From Flavobacterium quisquiliarum (GTDB lineage Bacteria > Bacteroidota > Bacteroidia > Flavobacteriales > Flavobacteriaceae), in the NCBI RefSeq assembly GCF_019308285.1, contig NZ_WWEM01000033.1, forward strand, positions 269,676 through 333,675: a DNA stretch of 64,000 nucleotides. The letters run 5' to 3'. The position numbers and the translations under genes were made by a program. This document shows, piece by piece, positions 50,597-57,746 of this stretch (its first letter is position 1; every line of letters begins with the position of its first letter). The notes beneath the pieces are model-generated. The model saw nothing but the letters and a program-made list of their open reading frames with translations. It did no database searches and was not told the origin of the DNA.

Positions 50597-52078
50597 ATGG
50601 ATATCGAAAAAGACTATATAAAGCTGATATTTGGGCTAAAACTAAAGCAGGTTAGGATTCAAAAAAATCTTTCGCTTTTTGGCTTAGCCAAATTGACCAA
50701 TCTTTCAAAATCGTACTTAAACGAGATTGAAAAGGGAAAAAAATATCCAAAAACAGATAAAATTTTGCTGCTATGCGAACATTTGGACGTGACTTACGAC
50801 CAAATGGTATCATTAAAACTTGATAACAACCTTGCTCCTATTGGAGAAATCTTAAAATCCGGAATTTTAAAAGAGATTCCGCTAGAGTTATTTGGAATTC
50901 AGGAAGCCGATTTAATTGATATTATTGCCAATGCTCCGGCAAAAGTTAATGCGTTTATCAGTACAATTTTTGAAATTGCCCAGCATTATAATTTAAGCCG
51001 TGAAAGTTTCTTTTTGGCTTCTTTACGTTCGTATCAGGAAGCGCACAGCAATTATTTTGAAGATTTAGAAGAGAAAGTAATTTCGTTTTCAAAGTCTTTT
51101 CAGATTAATCTGGATTCTAAAATCAGCATTGAGGAATTAGAAGCCATTTTAAAAGAAGAATACGAATACATCATTAAAGACATTGCTTTTACCGATCAGG
51201 AAGCATTGGGCGATTTACGTTCGATTTATGTTCCAAAAAGCAAGACTTTATTACTTTCTACAGAACTCGATGCGCCGCAGAAAGCTTTTATTTTAGCAAA
51301 AGAAATTGCCTATAATTATCTAAAAATATCAGATCGTCTACTGACTTTCAGCTGGATTAAATTTGACAATTTTGATCAAGTTTTAAACAATTTCTACGCT
51401 TCTTATTTTGCAGGTGCTTTAATACTTCCCAGAAAATTAGTTGTCGATAAAATCAATTCTTTTTTAGAAAATGAAAATCCAAAACCCGAGGAATTTGTTC
51501 AGTTAATTGAAAGTTTTGAGGTTTCGCCTGAATCTTTTTATCAGCGATTGACTAATTTACTGCCAAAGGATTTCCAATTAAAGAATCTTTTCTTTTTAAG
51601 ATTATCACACCGAATTGGTTCTGATGTCTATCAAATCAACAAAGAATTACACATTACACATCAGCAGGAACCGCACGCTAACGAAACCAACGAACATTAT
51701 TGCAGAAGATGGGTTTCAGTAAAAACAATTGACGAAGCCATCAAACAAAACAAATCTCATTTTTTTGATGCACAAATATCTAGTTACGCGAATAGCGGAA
51801 ACGAATATTTAGTATTTTCATCGGCTACAAAAGATCCTTTTTTGCATGATACTATTCGAAGTATTTCTGTTGGGATCTTGATAAATCCAACAATGAAAAA
51901 GAAATTCAAGTTTATTGAAGGCAAACCTTTGGTCAAAAGAATTGTTGGTGTAACTTGCGAAACCTGTGCCGTTCAGGATTGTTTAGAAAGAGCTGCTCCT
52001 CCTGTAGTTTTAGAAAGAAAAAAACGCCATGAGAATACAGATTTGGTGGTGCAGCAGTTTATCAATCAATACAGTTAG
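50597..52078 (+). CDS. XRE-family regulator with ImmA/IrrE-like and short-chain acyl domains
   Basis: ATG 50597 gives 493 residues starting MDIEKDYIKLIFGLKLKQVR; a longer reading from 50501 would run through the palindrome. The N-terminal HTH_3 (about 10-65, NLSLFGLAKLTNLSKSYLNEIEKGKKYP in parts) is followed by an ImmA/IrrE-like region (about 200-330). Here the usual HExxH is not visible (AFILAKEIAYNYL), so it is probably not a protease. The C-terminal DUF2083 part has cysteines CETCAVQDCLERAAPP. This architecture is that of ScfR/RamB-type regulators, which respond to short-chain acyl-CoA and control glyoxylate-cycle genes. The divergent aceB supports that role. Confidence 0.87.
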   Translation: MDIEKDYIKLIFGLKLKQVRIQKNLSLFGLAKLTNLSKSYLNEIEKGKKYPKTDKILLLCEHLDVTYDQMVSLKLDNNLAPIGEILKSGILKEIPLELFGIQEADLIDIIANAPAKVNAFISTIFEIAQHYNLSRESFFLASLRSYQEAHSNYFEDLEEKVISFSKSFQINLDSKISIEELEAILKEEYEYIIKDIAFTDQEALGDLRSIYVPKSKTLLLSTELDAPQKAFILAKEIAYNYLKISDRLLTFSWIKFDNFDQVLNNFYASYFAGALILPRKLVVDKINSFLENENPKPEEFVQLIESFEVSPESFYQRLTNLLPKDFQLKNLFFLRLSHRIGSDVYQINKELHITHQQEPHANETNEHYCRRWVSVKTIDEAIKQNKSHFFDAQISSYANSGNEYLVFSSATKDPFLHDTIRSISVGILINPTMKKKFKFIEGKPLVKRIVGVTCETCAVQDCLERAAPPVVLERKKRHENTDLVVQQFINQYS

Positions 52079-52084
52079 AATCTT

Positions 52085-52444
52085 ATGAAATATTTTGCTT
52101 TAATAATGACTCTGTTTTTCATCAACTTCAACCAGAAAACAGATAAGCTCACTGGCCGTTACAATTATTTGATTGAAGACGAAGGTTCTTATATCCTGAA
52201 AGACAAAATTACTTTTAACGATAGTGTTTTTAAGTTTGATAACAAATTCCTGCCAAAAGGAAAAGTATCTTATGGCAATGCAATATTGCTGGATAATTTC
52301 ATTAATACCGATTTGATTATTACCATTCCAAAAGATCAGATTACAAAAGATACGATTCCTTTTTTTATGCACGACAAGCAAAGTCCTGTTGCAAATTATC
52401 TTGATGTAATAACCGGAAAAGGAAAATTGATTAGGATTAAATAG
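52085..52444 (+). CDS. Small protein of unknown function with hydrophobic N-terminus
   Basis: This 119-residue protein has a short hydrophobic start (MKYFALIMTLFFINF) that may be a signal peptide or anchor. A beta-rich domain follows (GRYNYLIEDEGSYILKDKI, FKFDNKFLPKGKVSYGNAIL). I recognise no family. It starts 6 bp after the regulator stop and is probably co-transcribed with it. Confidence 0.65.
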   Translation: MKYFALIMTLFFINFNQKTDKLTGRYNYLIEDEGSYILKDKITFNDSVFKFDNKFLPKGKVSYGNAILLDNFINTDLIITIPKDQITKDTIPFFMHDKQSPVANYLDVITGKGKLIRIK

Positions 52445-52544
52445 TTTATTCTGTTTCCTATCCGCATACTTGTCATTCCTGACAAACTATACGATTATAC
52501 TTTACGTCCAAAACAAAACTTCTGAAAACAAAAACCTCTAATCT

Positions 52545-52625
52545 AGCCCCGATAGAAGTGGAAATCCTTTTGTGTCTCGTTTCTTTAACGAGACACAAAA
52601 GATTGTAACGGATAGCGGGACTAAT
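52545..52625. repeat. Interspersed hairpin element with GTAACGGATAGCGGGACTAAT end
   Basis: A perfect 15-bp stem (52567-52581 with 52587-52601, CTTTTGTGTCTCGTT) is flanked by CCCCGATAGAAGTGGAAATC on the left and TTGTAACGGATAGCGGGA on the right. It shares TTGTAACGGATAGC with the element at 40864. Elements of this form are widespread in Bacteroidota intergenic DNA. Confidence 0.75.
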
Positions 52626-52671
52626 GGTCTTTTGAAAACTAAAATCTCTGCTCCAAAAAAAACTTAACCTT

Positions 52672-52695
52672 TCAGCACCTTAGCTCCTTAGAATC
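52672..52695. repeat. Degenerate 8-bp-period array, three units
   Basis: Units TCAGCACC, TTAGCTCC and TTAGAATC, reverse orientation of the GATnCTrA octamer family. It ends 5 bp before the operator of the pirin gene. Confidence 0.65.
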
Positions 52696-52700
52696 TTTTC

Positions 52701-52720
52701 TTAACCTAGATTAAGTGCTT
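52701..52720 (+). promoter_or_regulatory. Operator TTAACCTAGATTAAGTGCTT upstream of pirin
   Basis: The palindromic core TTAACCTAGATTAA begins exactly 37 bp before the TATCTTTG -7 box. The same element, with the core in the reverse complement version and identical trailing AAGTGCTT, precedes the cytoplasmic YceI gene at the same distance. Confidence 0.7.
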
Positions 52721-52737
52721 TTCGCTTACCGTGGTGG

Positions 52738-52745
52738 TATCTTTG
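52738..52745 (+). promoter_or_regulatory. -7 promoter box TATCTTTG of pirin gene
   Basis: A full match to TAnnTTTG. There is no -33 TTG; the operator takes its place. Confidence 0.65.
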
Positions 52746-52774
52746 TACTATCAAAATAAATAAAAGACAAAATC

Positions 52775-53491
52775 ATGGAAAATATAGTATTGCACAAAGC
52801 AGAATCAAGAGGAAATGCAAATCACGGATGGCTGAACGCTTATCATAGTTTTAGTTTTGCAAGCTGGTACAATCCAGACAGAATTCAATTTGGAGCGCTT
52901 CGTGTTTTGAACGATGATACGATTGCGGGCGGAATGGGCTTTGGAACGCATCCTCATGATAATATGGAAATTATTACGATTCCGCTTGAAGGAGATTTGG
53001 CTCATAAAGACAGCATGGGAAATACTGAAATTATCAAAAATGGTGATATTCAGGTTATGAGTGCTGGAACTGGAGTTCAACACAGTGAGTTTAACCCAAA
53101 TGCAGATCAACAGACTAAATTGCTGCAAATATGGTTGTTCCCAAACAAAAGAAATGTTACGCCACGTTACCAACAAATTACTTTGGATGTTGCGGACAGA
53201 CATAATAAATTATCTCAAATTTTATCTCCAAATGCTGATGATGAAGGAGTTTGGATTCACCAAAATGCTTGGTTCAACATGGGGAATTTTGATGCCGGAA
53301 TCGCAACTGAATACAAAATCAAAAAAGAAGGAAACGGAGTTTATGCTTTCGTTTTAAAAGGAAATGTTACGATCAACGGTCAGGAATTAAAAAGCCGTGA
53401 TGCAGTTGGAATTTCAGGAACTGACATTTTAAACATTAAAGCGAATACAGATGCTGAATTTTTATTAATGGATGTTCCGATGAATTATTAA
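52775..53491 (+). CDS. Pirin family protein (bicupin)
   Basis: This 238-residue bicupin has the N-terminal Pirin domain. The metal ligands are visible in GFGTHPHDNMEIITIPLEGDL (two His and Glu) and GTGVQHSEFNP (third His). Length and sequence resemble E. coli YhhW, which has quercetin 2,3-dioxygenase activity in vitro, but the physiological role in bacteria is usually unknown and may be redox sensing. It is cytoplasmic. It starts a small region with a ferredoxin-like protein and YceI, and shares its operator with the latter. Confidence 0.92.
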   Translation: MENIVLHKAESRGNANHGWLNAYHSFSFASWYNPDRIQFGALRVLNDDTIAGGMGFGTHPHDNMEIITIPLEGDLAHKDSMGNTEIIKNGDIQVMSAGTGVQHSEFNPNADQQTKLLQIWLFPNKRNVTPRYQQITLDVADRHNKLSQILSPNADDEGVWIHQNAWFNMGNFDAGIATEYKIKKEGNGVYAFVLKGNVTINGQELKSRDAVGISGTDILNIKANTDAEFLLMDVPMNY

Positions 53492-53653
53492 TTCGTAAAA
53501 CAATATTTTTACCTGTACCTTGAAACGATAAAAAATCTGTTAATCAGACTATTATCGTTTCTTTTTTGTGCAATTTTAAAAAAGAAAGGCTAACTTTATA
53601 ATAAAAAAATTGGTCTGACTTTAAAATTAAACTAATCCTTAAAATTTTAAACC

Positions 53654-53881
53654 ATGAACCCAAATAACCTCACTAAAGAATATACAAACGGAGAAGTTAC
53701 TATTGTATGGCAATCTGGAAAATGTATTCACTCGGCCAATTGTGTCAAAAACAATCCGGATGTTTTTCGCCCAAAAGAAAAACCGTGGATTACTCCAGAA
53801 CAATCTACAACTGAAAAAATAATTTCTACTATTAACAAATGTCCATCGGGAGCGTTGACATTTTATATGAATAAACAATAA
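53654..53881 (+). CDS. Mono-cluster (4Fe-4S) divergent ferredoxin-like protein
   Basis: This 75-residue protein matches the Fer4_19 divergent 4Fe-4S mono-cluster domain. It has GKCIHSANCVKNNPDVFRP with two cysteines, and NKCPSGALTFY with another. Three cysteines are visible (about residues 24, 30 and 59), as in this family. Pro and Trp are conserved in KPWITPE. It probably carries electrons or supplies a cluster to a partner. It lies between the co-regulated pirin and YceI genes, but I see no operator of the shared type in front of it. Confidence 0.87.
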   Translation: MNPNNLTKEYTNGEVTIVWQSGKCIHSANCVKNNPDVFRPKEKPWITPEQSTTEKIISTINKCPSGALTFYMNKQ

Positions 53882-53892
53882 ATAACCAAAAA

Positions 53893-53921
53893 ACCTAACA
53901 GATTTTAAAAACCTGTTAGGT
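53893..53921. repeat. Inverted repeat ACCTAACAG/CTGTTAGGT
   Basis: 9-bp arms around an AT-rich loop, a frequent flavobacterial intergenic hairpin. Confidence 0.5.
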
Positions 53922-53930
53922 CTCTACACA

Positions 53931-53963
53931 AAATGTGATAACCAAAAACTTATCGCATTTTTT
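53931..53963 (+). terminator. Terminator after the ferredoxin-like gene
   Basis: AAATGTGATAA pairs with TTATCGCATTT (one G-T pair) around CCAAAAAC, followed by T-rich sequence. Confidence 0.65.
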
Positions 53964-53968
53964 ATTTC

Positions 53969-53988
53969 TTAATCTAGGTTAAGTGCTT
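53969..53988 (+). promoter_or_regulatory. Operator TTAATCTAGGTTAAGTGCTT upstream of cytoplasmic YceI
   Basis: The core TTAATCTAGGTTAA is the exact reverse complement of the pirin core. The following AAGTGCTT is identical, and the distance to the -7 box (37 bp from core start) is also identical. Confidence 0.7.
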
Positions 53989-54005
53989 CAGGACAACTGT
54001 CACCG

Positions 54006-54013
54006 TAACTTTG
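54006..54013 (+). promoter_or_regulatory. -7 promoter box TAACTTTG of cytoplasmic YceI
   Basis: A match to TAnnTTTG, 39 bp before the ATG at 54053. TCCTATCA after it parallels TACTATCA after the pirin -7 box. Confidence 0.6.
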
Positions 54014-54052
54014 TCCTATCACAATGAAATTAATTATTTAAAAAATAAAATT

Positions 54053-54586
54053 ATGGCAACTACAAAATGGTCAATTGACCCAACTCACTCAGAAATTGGT
54101 TTTAAAGTTAAACACATGATGTTTACTAATGTTTCAGGAAAATTTGGAACTTATGATGCTTCTGCAATCACAGAAGGAGATAGTTTTGATAATGCAGATT
54201 TCAGTTTTTCTGCGGATATCGCTTCAATCGACACGGCAAATGCAGATCGTGACGGACATTTAAGAAGCGGTGATTTCTTTGATGCTGAGAATCATCCAAA
54301 ATTAACTTTCAAATCTTCTGCTTTCAAAAAAATCAACGATGGAGAATATGAATTAACTGGAGATTTAGACATTAAAGGTGTTTCTAAAACAGTAAAATTC
54401 CCGGTTGAATTTAGCGGCATCATGACTGATCCTTGGGGAAATACAAAAGTAGGTTTAAGCATAGAAGGAAAAATCAATCGTAAAGATTGGGGTTTAAACT
54501 GGAACTCAGCTCTTGAAACTGGAGGTGTTTTAGTGGGCGAAGAAGTTCGTTTGAACATTGAATTACAATTTGTAAAACAAGCCTAA
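54053..54586 (+). CDS. Cytoplasmic YceI family protein
   Basis: ATG 54053 gives 177 residues. A longer start at 54011 would sit at the -7 box and is excluded by it. Unlike the paralogs at 5-6.6 kb, it has no signal peptide. The YceI domain spans the whole protein: KWSIDPTHSEIGFKVKHMMF, VSGKFGTYDAS, the polar loop RDGHLRSGDFFDAENHPKL and NRKDWGLNWNSALETGGVLV. It is closer to the classical E. coli YceI sequence than those paralogs. Its promoter is twin to that of pirin. It may bind a quinone-like or isoprenoid ligand. Confidence 0.92.
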   Translation: MATTKWSIDPTHSEIGFKVKHMMFTNVSGKFGTYDASAITEGDSFDNADFSFSADIASIDTANADRDGHLRSGDFFDAENHPKLTFKSSAFKKINDGEYELTGDLDIKGVSKTVKFPVEFSGIMTDPWGNTKVGLSIEGKINRKDWGLNWNSALETGGVLVGEEVRLNIELQFVKQA

Positions 54587-54616
54587 TCAGGTTTTAGATT
54601 TAATTGGTTGGTTATT

Positions 54617-54647
54617 AAAAGCTCTGCATTTTGCAGAGCTTTTTTTG
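54617..54647 (+). terminator. Rho-independent terminator of YceI
   Basis: The perfect stem AAAAGCTCTGCA/TGCAGAGCTTTT has a TTT loop and a T run. Confidence 0.92.
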
Positions 54648-54650
54648 TTA

Positions 54651-54785
54651 GCCACGAATTCACGAATTTATTTATCCGAAATGCTGGAAATATTTAATGC
54701 CACAGATTAAAATGATAATTTGGATTAAATCTGTGAAAATCCTCTAATCTATGGCAAAATAAAAAATAATTCGTGAATTCGTGGC
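54651..54785. repeat. CACGAATT inverted-repeat element, copy 3
   Basis: Perfect 18-bp arms (54651-54668 and 54768-54785) are the same as at 27665. The 99-bp centre contains a second, weaker inverted pair of the CACAGATTAAA type. It fills the gap between convergent YceI and the AraC gene. Confidence 0.75.
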
Positions 54786-54793
54786 TAAAAAAA

Positions 54794-55657
54794 TCAACGC
54801 ACAGTGTTTCTAAATTCTGTTGGCGAGATTCCTGTTTGTTTTTTGAAGAATCGGGAGAAATAGGAATAATCTTCGTAGCCTACTTTAAAAGCTACTTCGT
54901 TTACCGCTAATTGTTTGTCGATTAGCATTCGTTTTATTTCTAGGATTACGCGGTCTGTGATCACTTCTGTGGCTGTTTTTTGAAGAATTTCATTGCAGAT
55001 TCTGTTTAGATGTTTTAGCGTGATATTTAATTTTTCTGCGTAGAAAGAGGGCAGTTTTTCTGTTCTGAAATATTCTTCTAAAAGCGATTCGAACTTGTTG
55101 ATTTTAATGTTGTACGAATGAGTTTGATGCGAATAAGTTTCACTGTATTTTCTTGACACTTCAATATGAATACAGTCTAGCAGATTTAGTAATTTATCTA
55201 ACTGAAATTTATTGTCCTGACTGTTTTCCTGAATCAGCAGATCGAAATACGGAAGGATTTTTGGAAGTTCTTTTTCTTCAAAAACCATTTCCGGTCTATT
55301 ATGAATAGAGTGATAAAAATTATAATCGTTGATTTTTTTCTGTCCGAAATACAAATTATACAATTCCTGCGAAAAGATAATTACAAAGCCTTCAATATCT
55401 CCGGACAAACTCCAATGATGCATTTGTCCTGGCTGTAACACAAAAAGACTCCCTCTTTTTATTTCAAACTGATCAAAATCGACTTCATGCAATCCAGAGC
55501 CTTTAGTAAAAAACACCATCAAATACGAATCGTGCCGATGCGGTTCTTCGACAAAACTGTGGCTTTTTAAATGTTCTTTAAAAGTATTCACATAAAAATC
55601 CCTGTGAATATCGTTACAGCTAAAGCTCTGAACACTATAAATGGGATACTTTTTCAT
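54794..55657 (-). CDS. AraC family transcriptional regulator
   Basis: This 287-residue protein has an N-terminal cupin-like sensor (about 25-120; HRHDSYLMVFFTKGSGLHEVD) and a C-terminal double helix-turn-helix (about 190-285). The conserved end is LAVNEVAFKVGYEDYSYFSRFFKKQTGISPTEFR, given here by its two parts VAFKVGYEDYSYFSRFFKK and TGISPTEFR. AraC regulators often bind direct repeats, while the shared operator at 52701 and 53969 is palindromic. It is a nearby candidate for that regulon but not a compelling one. It is a single gene, convergent with YceI. Confidence 0.93.
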   Translation of the reverse strand: MKKYPIYSVQSFSCNDIHRDFYVNTFKEHLKSHSFVEEPHRHDSYLMVFFTKGSGLHEVDFDQFEIKRGSLFVLQPGQMHHWSLSGDIEGFVIIFSQELYNLYFGQKKINDYNFYHSIHNRPEMVFEEKELPKILPYFDLLIQENSQDNKFQLDKLLNLLDCIHIEVSRKYSETYSHQTHSYNIKINKFESLLEEYFRTEKLPSFYAEKLNITLKHLNRICNEILQKTATEVITDRVILEIKRMLIDKQLAVNEVAFKVGYEDYSYFSRFFKKQTGISPTEFRNTVR

Positions 55658-55757
55658 TTTGGAATTTGGATTTTATTTTTTGAAATTTAAATCAAAAATG
55701 TCTTTATTGTGCTATAATAAGCGAAGATATAAAAAAGAGATTTATAAAACTCTGATT

Positions 55758-55765
55758 TACTTTTG
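55758..55765 (+). promoter_or_regulatory. -7 promoter box TACTTTTG of the DUF983 gene
   Basis: A match to TAnnTTTG, 23 bp before the ATG. Confidence 0.55.
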
Positions 55766-55788
55766 TATAAACAAAAAATAGCAAGATC

Positions 55789-56151
55789 ATGTCAAATGCA
55801 TTAACTCATATTTTTAAAAACGAATGTCCTGTTTGTCACAAAGGAAAAGTATTTACAGATAAAAACATTTTTCTGAATTTTAGCTTTCCCAAAATGAATG
55901 AATACTGTAGTCACTGTCATTACAAATTCCAAAAAGAACCAGGTTATTTCTTTGGCGCCATGTACGTAAACTACGGATTAACCGTGGCTCAGGGAATTGC
56001 AACGTATTGCATTGCACAGTTTTTCTTTGAAAAGAATTTTGATTTTAGAATCTTTCCAATCATCGTCGCTGCAATTGTTTTATTCACTCCTTTTAATCTG
56101 AGATTTTCAAGATTAGCATGGATTTATATGTTTAAGGATTATACAAGCTAA
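55789..56151 (+). CDS. DUF983 membrane protein
   Basis: This 120-residue protein begins with a zinc-ribbon-like pair of CxxC motifs (CPVCHKGKVF, and CSHCHYKF), followed by two transmembrane helices (about 58-80 and 87-107). This is the DUF983 layout, and function is unknown. GYFFGAMYVNYG is the conserved stretch between the ribbon and the first helix. It lies 73 bp upstream of fabD, which has its own -7 box directly after the DUF983 stop. Confidence 0.87.
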   Translation: MSNALTHIFKNECPVCHKGKVFTDKNIFLNFSFPKMNEYCSHCHYKFQKEPGYFFGAMYVNYGLTVAQGIATYCIAQFFFEKNFDFRIFPIIVAAIVLFTPFNLRFSRLAWIYMFKDYTS

Positions 56152-56159
56152 AAAAATAG

Positions 56160-56167
56160 TACTTTTG
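56160..56167 (+). promoter_or_regulatory. -7 promoter box TACTTTTG of fabD
   Basis: A match to TAnnTTTG, 57 bp before the fabD ATG and 8 bp after the DUF983 stop. Confidence 0.55.
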
Positions 56168-56224
56168 CGCACCAATTGAAACTAATTTTCAATTTTAAAA
56201 AAAAGCAAAAATTAAATTAGACAA

Positions 56225-57097
56225 ATGAAAGCATACGTATTTCCAGGTCAAGGTGCGCAATTCACAGGAATGGGTAAAGACCTTTATGAAAATTCGGCTT
56301 TAGCCAAAGAATTATTTGAAAAAGCTAATGAAATATTAGGTTTCAGAATCACAGATATCATGTTTGAAGGTACTGCCGAAGAACTAAAAGAAACTAAAGT
56401 TACACAGCCAGCTGTATTTTTACACTCTGTTATTTTAGCGAAAACTTTAGAAGATTTCAAACCAGAAATGGTTGCAGGACATTCATTAGGCGAATTTTCA
56501 GCTTTGGTTGCTAACGGAACTTTATCTTTTGAAGATGGTTTAAAATTAGTTTCTCAACGTGCTTTAGCGATGCAGAAAGCCTGTGAAATTACTCCATCTA
56601 CAATGGCGGCAGTTTTAGGTTTAGCTGATAATATTGTGGAAGAAGTTTGTGCTTCTATCGACGGTGTTGTGGTTGCAGCAAATTACAACTGCCCAGGACA
56701 ATTAGTAATTTCAGGAGAAACTTCAGCAGTTGAAAAAGCTTGTGAAGCGATGAAAGCAGCTGGAGCAAAACGGGCGCTGATTTTACCAGTTGGAGGTGCT
56801 TTCCACTCTCCAATGATGGAACCTGCAAGAGAAGAATTAGCAGCTGCAATCGAAGCAACTACTTTCTCTACTCCAAGCTGTCCAGTTTACCAAAACGTTA
56901 CAGCAAACGCTGTTTCAGACGCTACAGAAATTAAAAAGAACTTAATCATTCAATTAACCGCTCCTGTAAAATGGACGCAATCTGTACAACAAATGATTGC
57001 CGACGGTGCTACTTTGTTTACTGAAGTTGGTCCTGGAAAAGTTTTAACTGGTTTGATTAACAAAATTGATAAAGAAGCTGCTACGGCTAATGCTTAA
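56225..57097 (+). CDS. fabD: Malonyl-CoA:ACP transacylase
   Basis: This 290-residue enzyme transfers malonyl from CoA to acyl-carrier protein, starting fatty-acid elongation. The opening YVFPGQGAQFTGMGKDLYE is the oxyanion-hole region. The nucleophile is Ser87 in VAGHSLGEFSAL, and the catalytic histidine is in VGGAFHSPMMEPA. The end FTEVGPGKVLTGLINKI is conserved. Length fits FabD (about 305). It has its own promoter box and a bidirectional terminator shared with the toxin-antitoxin pair. Confidence 0.97.
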   Translation: MKAYVFPGQGAQFTGMGKDLYENSALAKELFEKANEILGFRITDIMFEGTAEELKETKVTQPAVFLHSVILAKTLEDFKPEMVAGHSLGEFSALVANGTLSFEDGLKLVSQRALAMQKACEITPSTMAAVLGLADNIVEEVCASIDGVVVAANYNCPGQLVISGETSAVEKACEAMKAAGAKRALILPVGGAFHSPMMEPAREELAAAIEATTFSTPSCPVYQNVTANAVSDATEIKKNLIIQLTAPVKWTQSVQQMIADGATLFTEVGPGKVLTGLINKIDKEAATANA

Positions 57098-57144
57098 TTA
57101 GTATTCAGTCGCAGTCACAGTTTTCAGTTACTGCTTTATAAATA

Positions 57145-57187
57145 AAAAATCCTCATAGCCTTTAATTGGTTTATGAGGATTTTGTTT
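57145..57187. terminator. Bidirectional terminator between fabD and the toxin gene
   Basis: AAAATCCTCATA pairs with TATGAGGATTTT around a loop of about 13 nt, with A and T runs outside. It ends fabD and the convergent toxin transcript. Confidence 0.8.
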
Positions 57188-57514
57188 TTATAGCTCTTTT
57201 GCTTCTTCGTTATGATTATTTAAAATTCCGGTTATTAAATAATTTTGATTTCTTTTTTCAAAGAAAATATACCAAGTGGTTCTTGAATTGGATTTATAAA
57301 AAATATAATCAGCTCCTAAATACTGCAACGAATACGGGGTTTTCTTTTGAGGAAATTTCTTTATTCTTTCCGAAACAGCATCGTAGATATTAGAAACATA
57401 TTCTTCCGCAGATTCTATGAAGCCAAAATACTCTTCTTTATATAAAGTTATAACCAAATCATCTAAAAATTGTATTACCTCTGGCGTATAAATAACTCCT
57501 ATTTCCCCCACCAT
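57188..57514 (-). CDS. RelE/ParE-family toxin-like protein
   Basis: This 108-residue protein follows the ParE/RelE plan. An alpha-helical start (YTPEVIQFLDDLVITLYKEEYF) is followed by a beta sheet with SLQYLGADYIFYKSNSRTTWYIFFEK and NYLITGILNNHNEEAKE. The C-terminal Ile-Leu-Asn-Asn-His end is usual in flavobacterial members. Such toxins inhibit gyrase (ParE) or cut mRNA on ribosomes (RelE). Which applies is not evident. It overlaps its upstream partner by 16 bp, the normal toxin-antitoxin order with the antitoxin first. Confidence 0.8.
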   Translation of the reverse strand: MVGEIGVIYTPEVIQFLDDLVITLYKEEYFGFIESAEEYVSNIYDAVSERIKKFPQKKTPYSLQYLGADYIFYKSNSRTTWYIFFEKRNQNYLITGILNNHNEEAKEL

Positions 57515-57693
57515 TCTCTAATCCTTCTAATCGATTCTGCTTTTGCCTGCTCTGGAGTTAATCCCTTTGCAAATTCAGCATCAAAATCAAAAGTTTCACG
57601 GTCAATTCCTTTGAATTTCGTTTTTTGAGTTTCGTAGTCAGTTGCAGGTTCTTCAACCTTATTTTTCTTTTCATTTTCATTATCCGAATTCAT
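57499..57693 (-). CDS. Antitoxin-like partner of the RelE/ParE toxin
   Basis: This 64-residue highly charged protein has a disordered Lys/Glu/Asn-rich first third (residues 1-27) and a C-terminal helical segment ending GLTPEQAKAESIRRIREWWGK. It precedes and overlaps the toxin gene by 16 bp. It has no recognisable ribbon-helix-helix or HTH DNA-binding domain, so autoregulation is uncertain. The antitoxin role is inferred from gene order, size and charge. Confidence 0.7.
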   Translation of the reverse strand: MNSDNENEKKNKVEEPATDYETQKTKFKGIDRETFDFDAEFAKGLTPEQAKAESIRRIREWWGK

Positions 57694-57746
57694 AATTCCT
57701 ACATTTTTAATTCTTACAAATTTATAAAAATAAATTGAATCAAAAT

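Noticed and set aside
54011..54052. Upstream start of cytoplasmic YceI
   Set aside because: It overlaps the -7 promoter box at 54006-54013, so it would not be in the mRNA.
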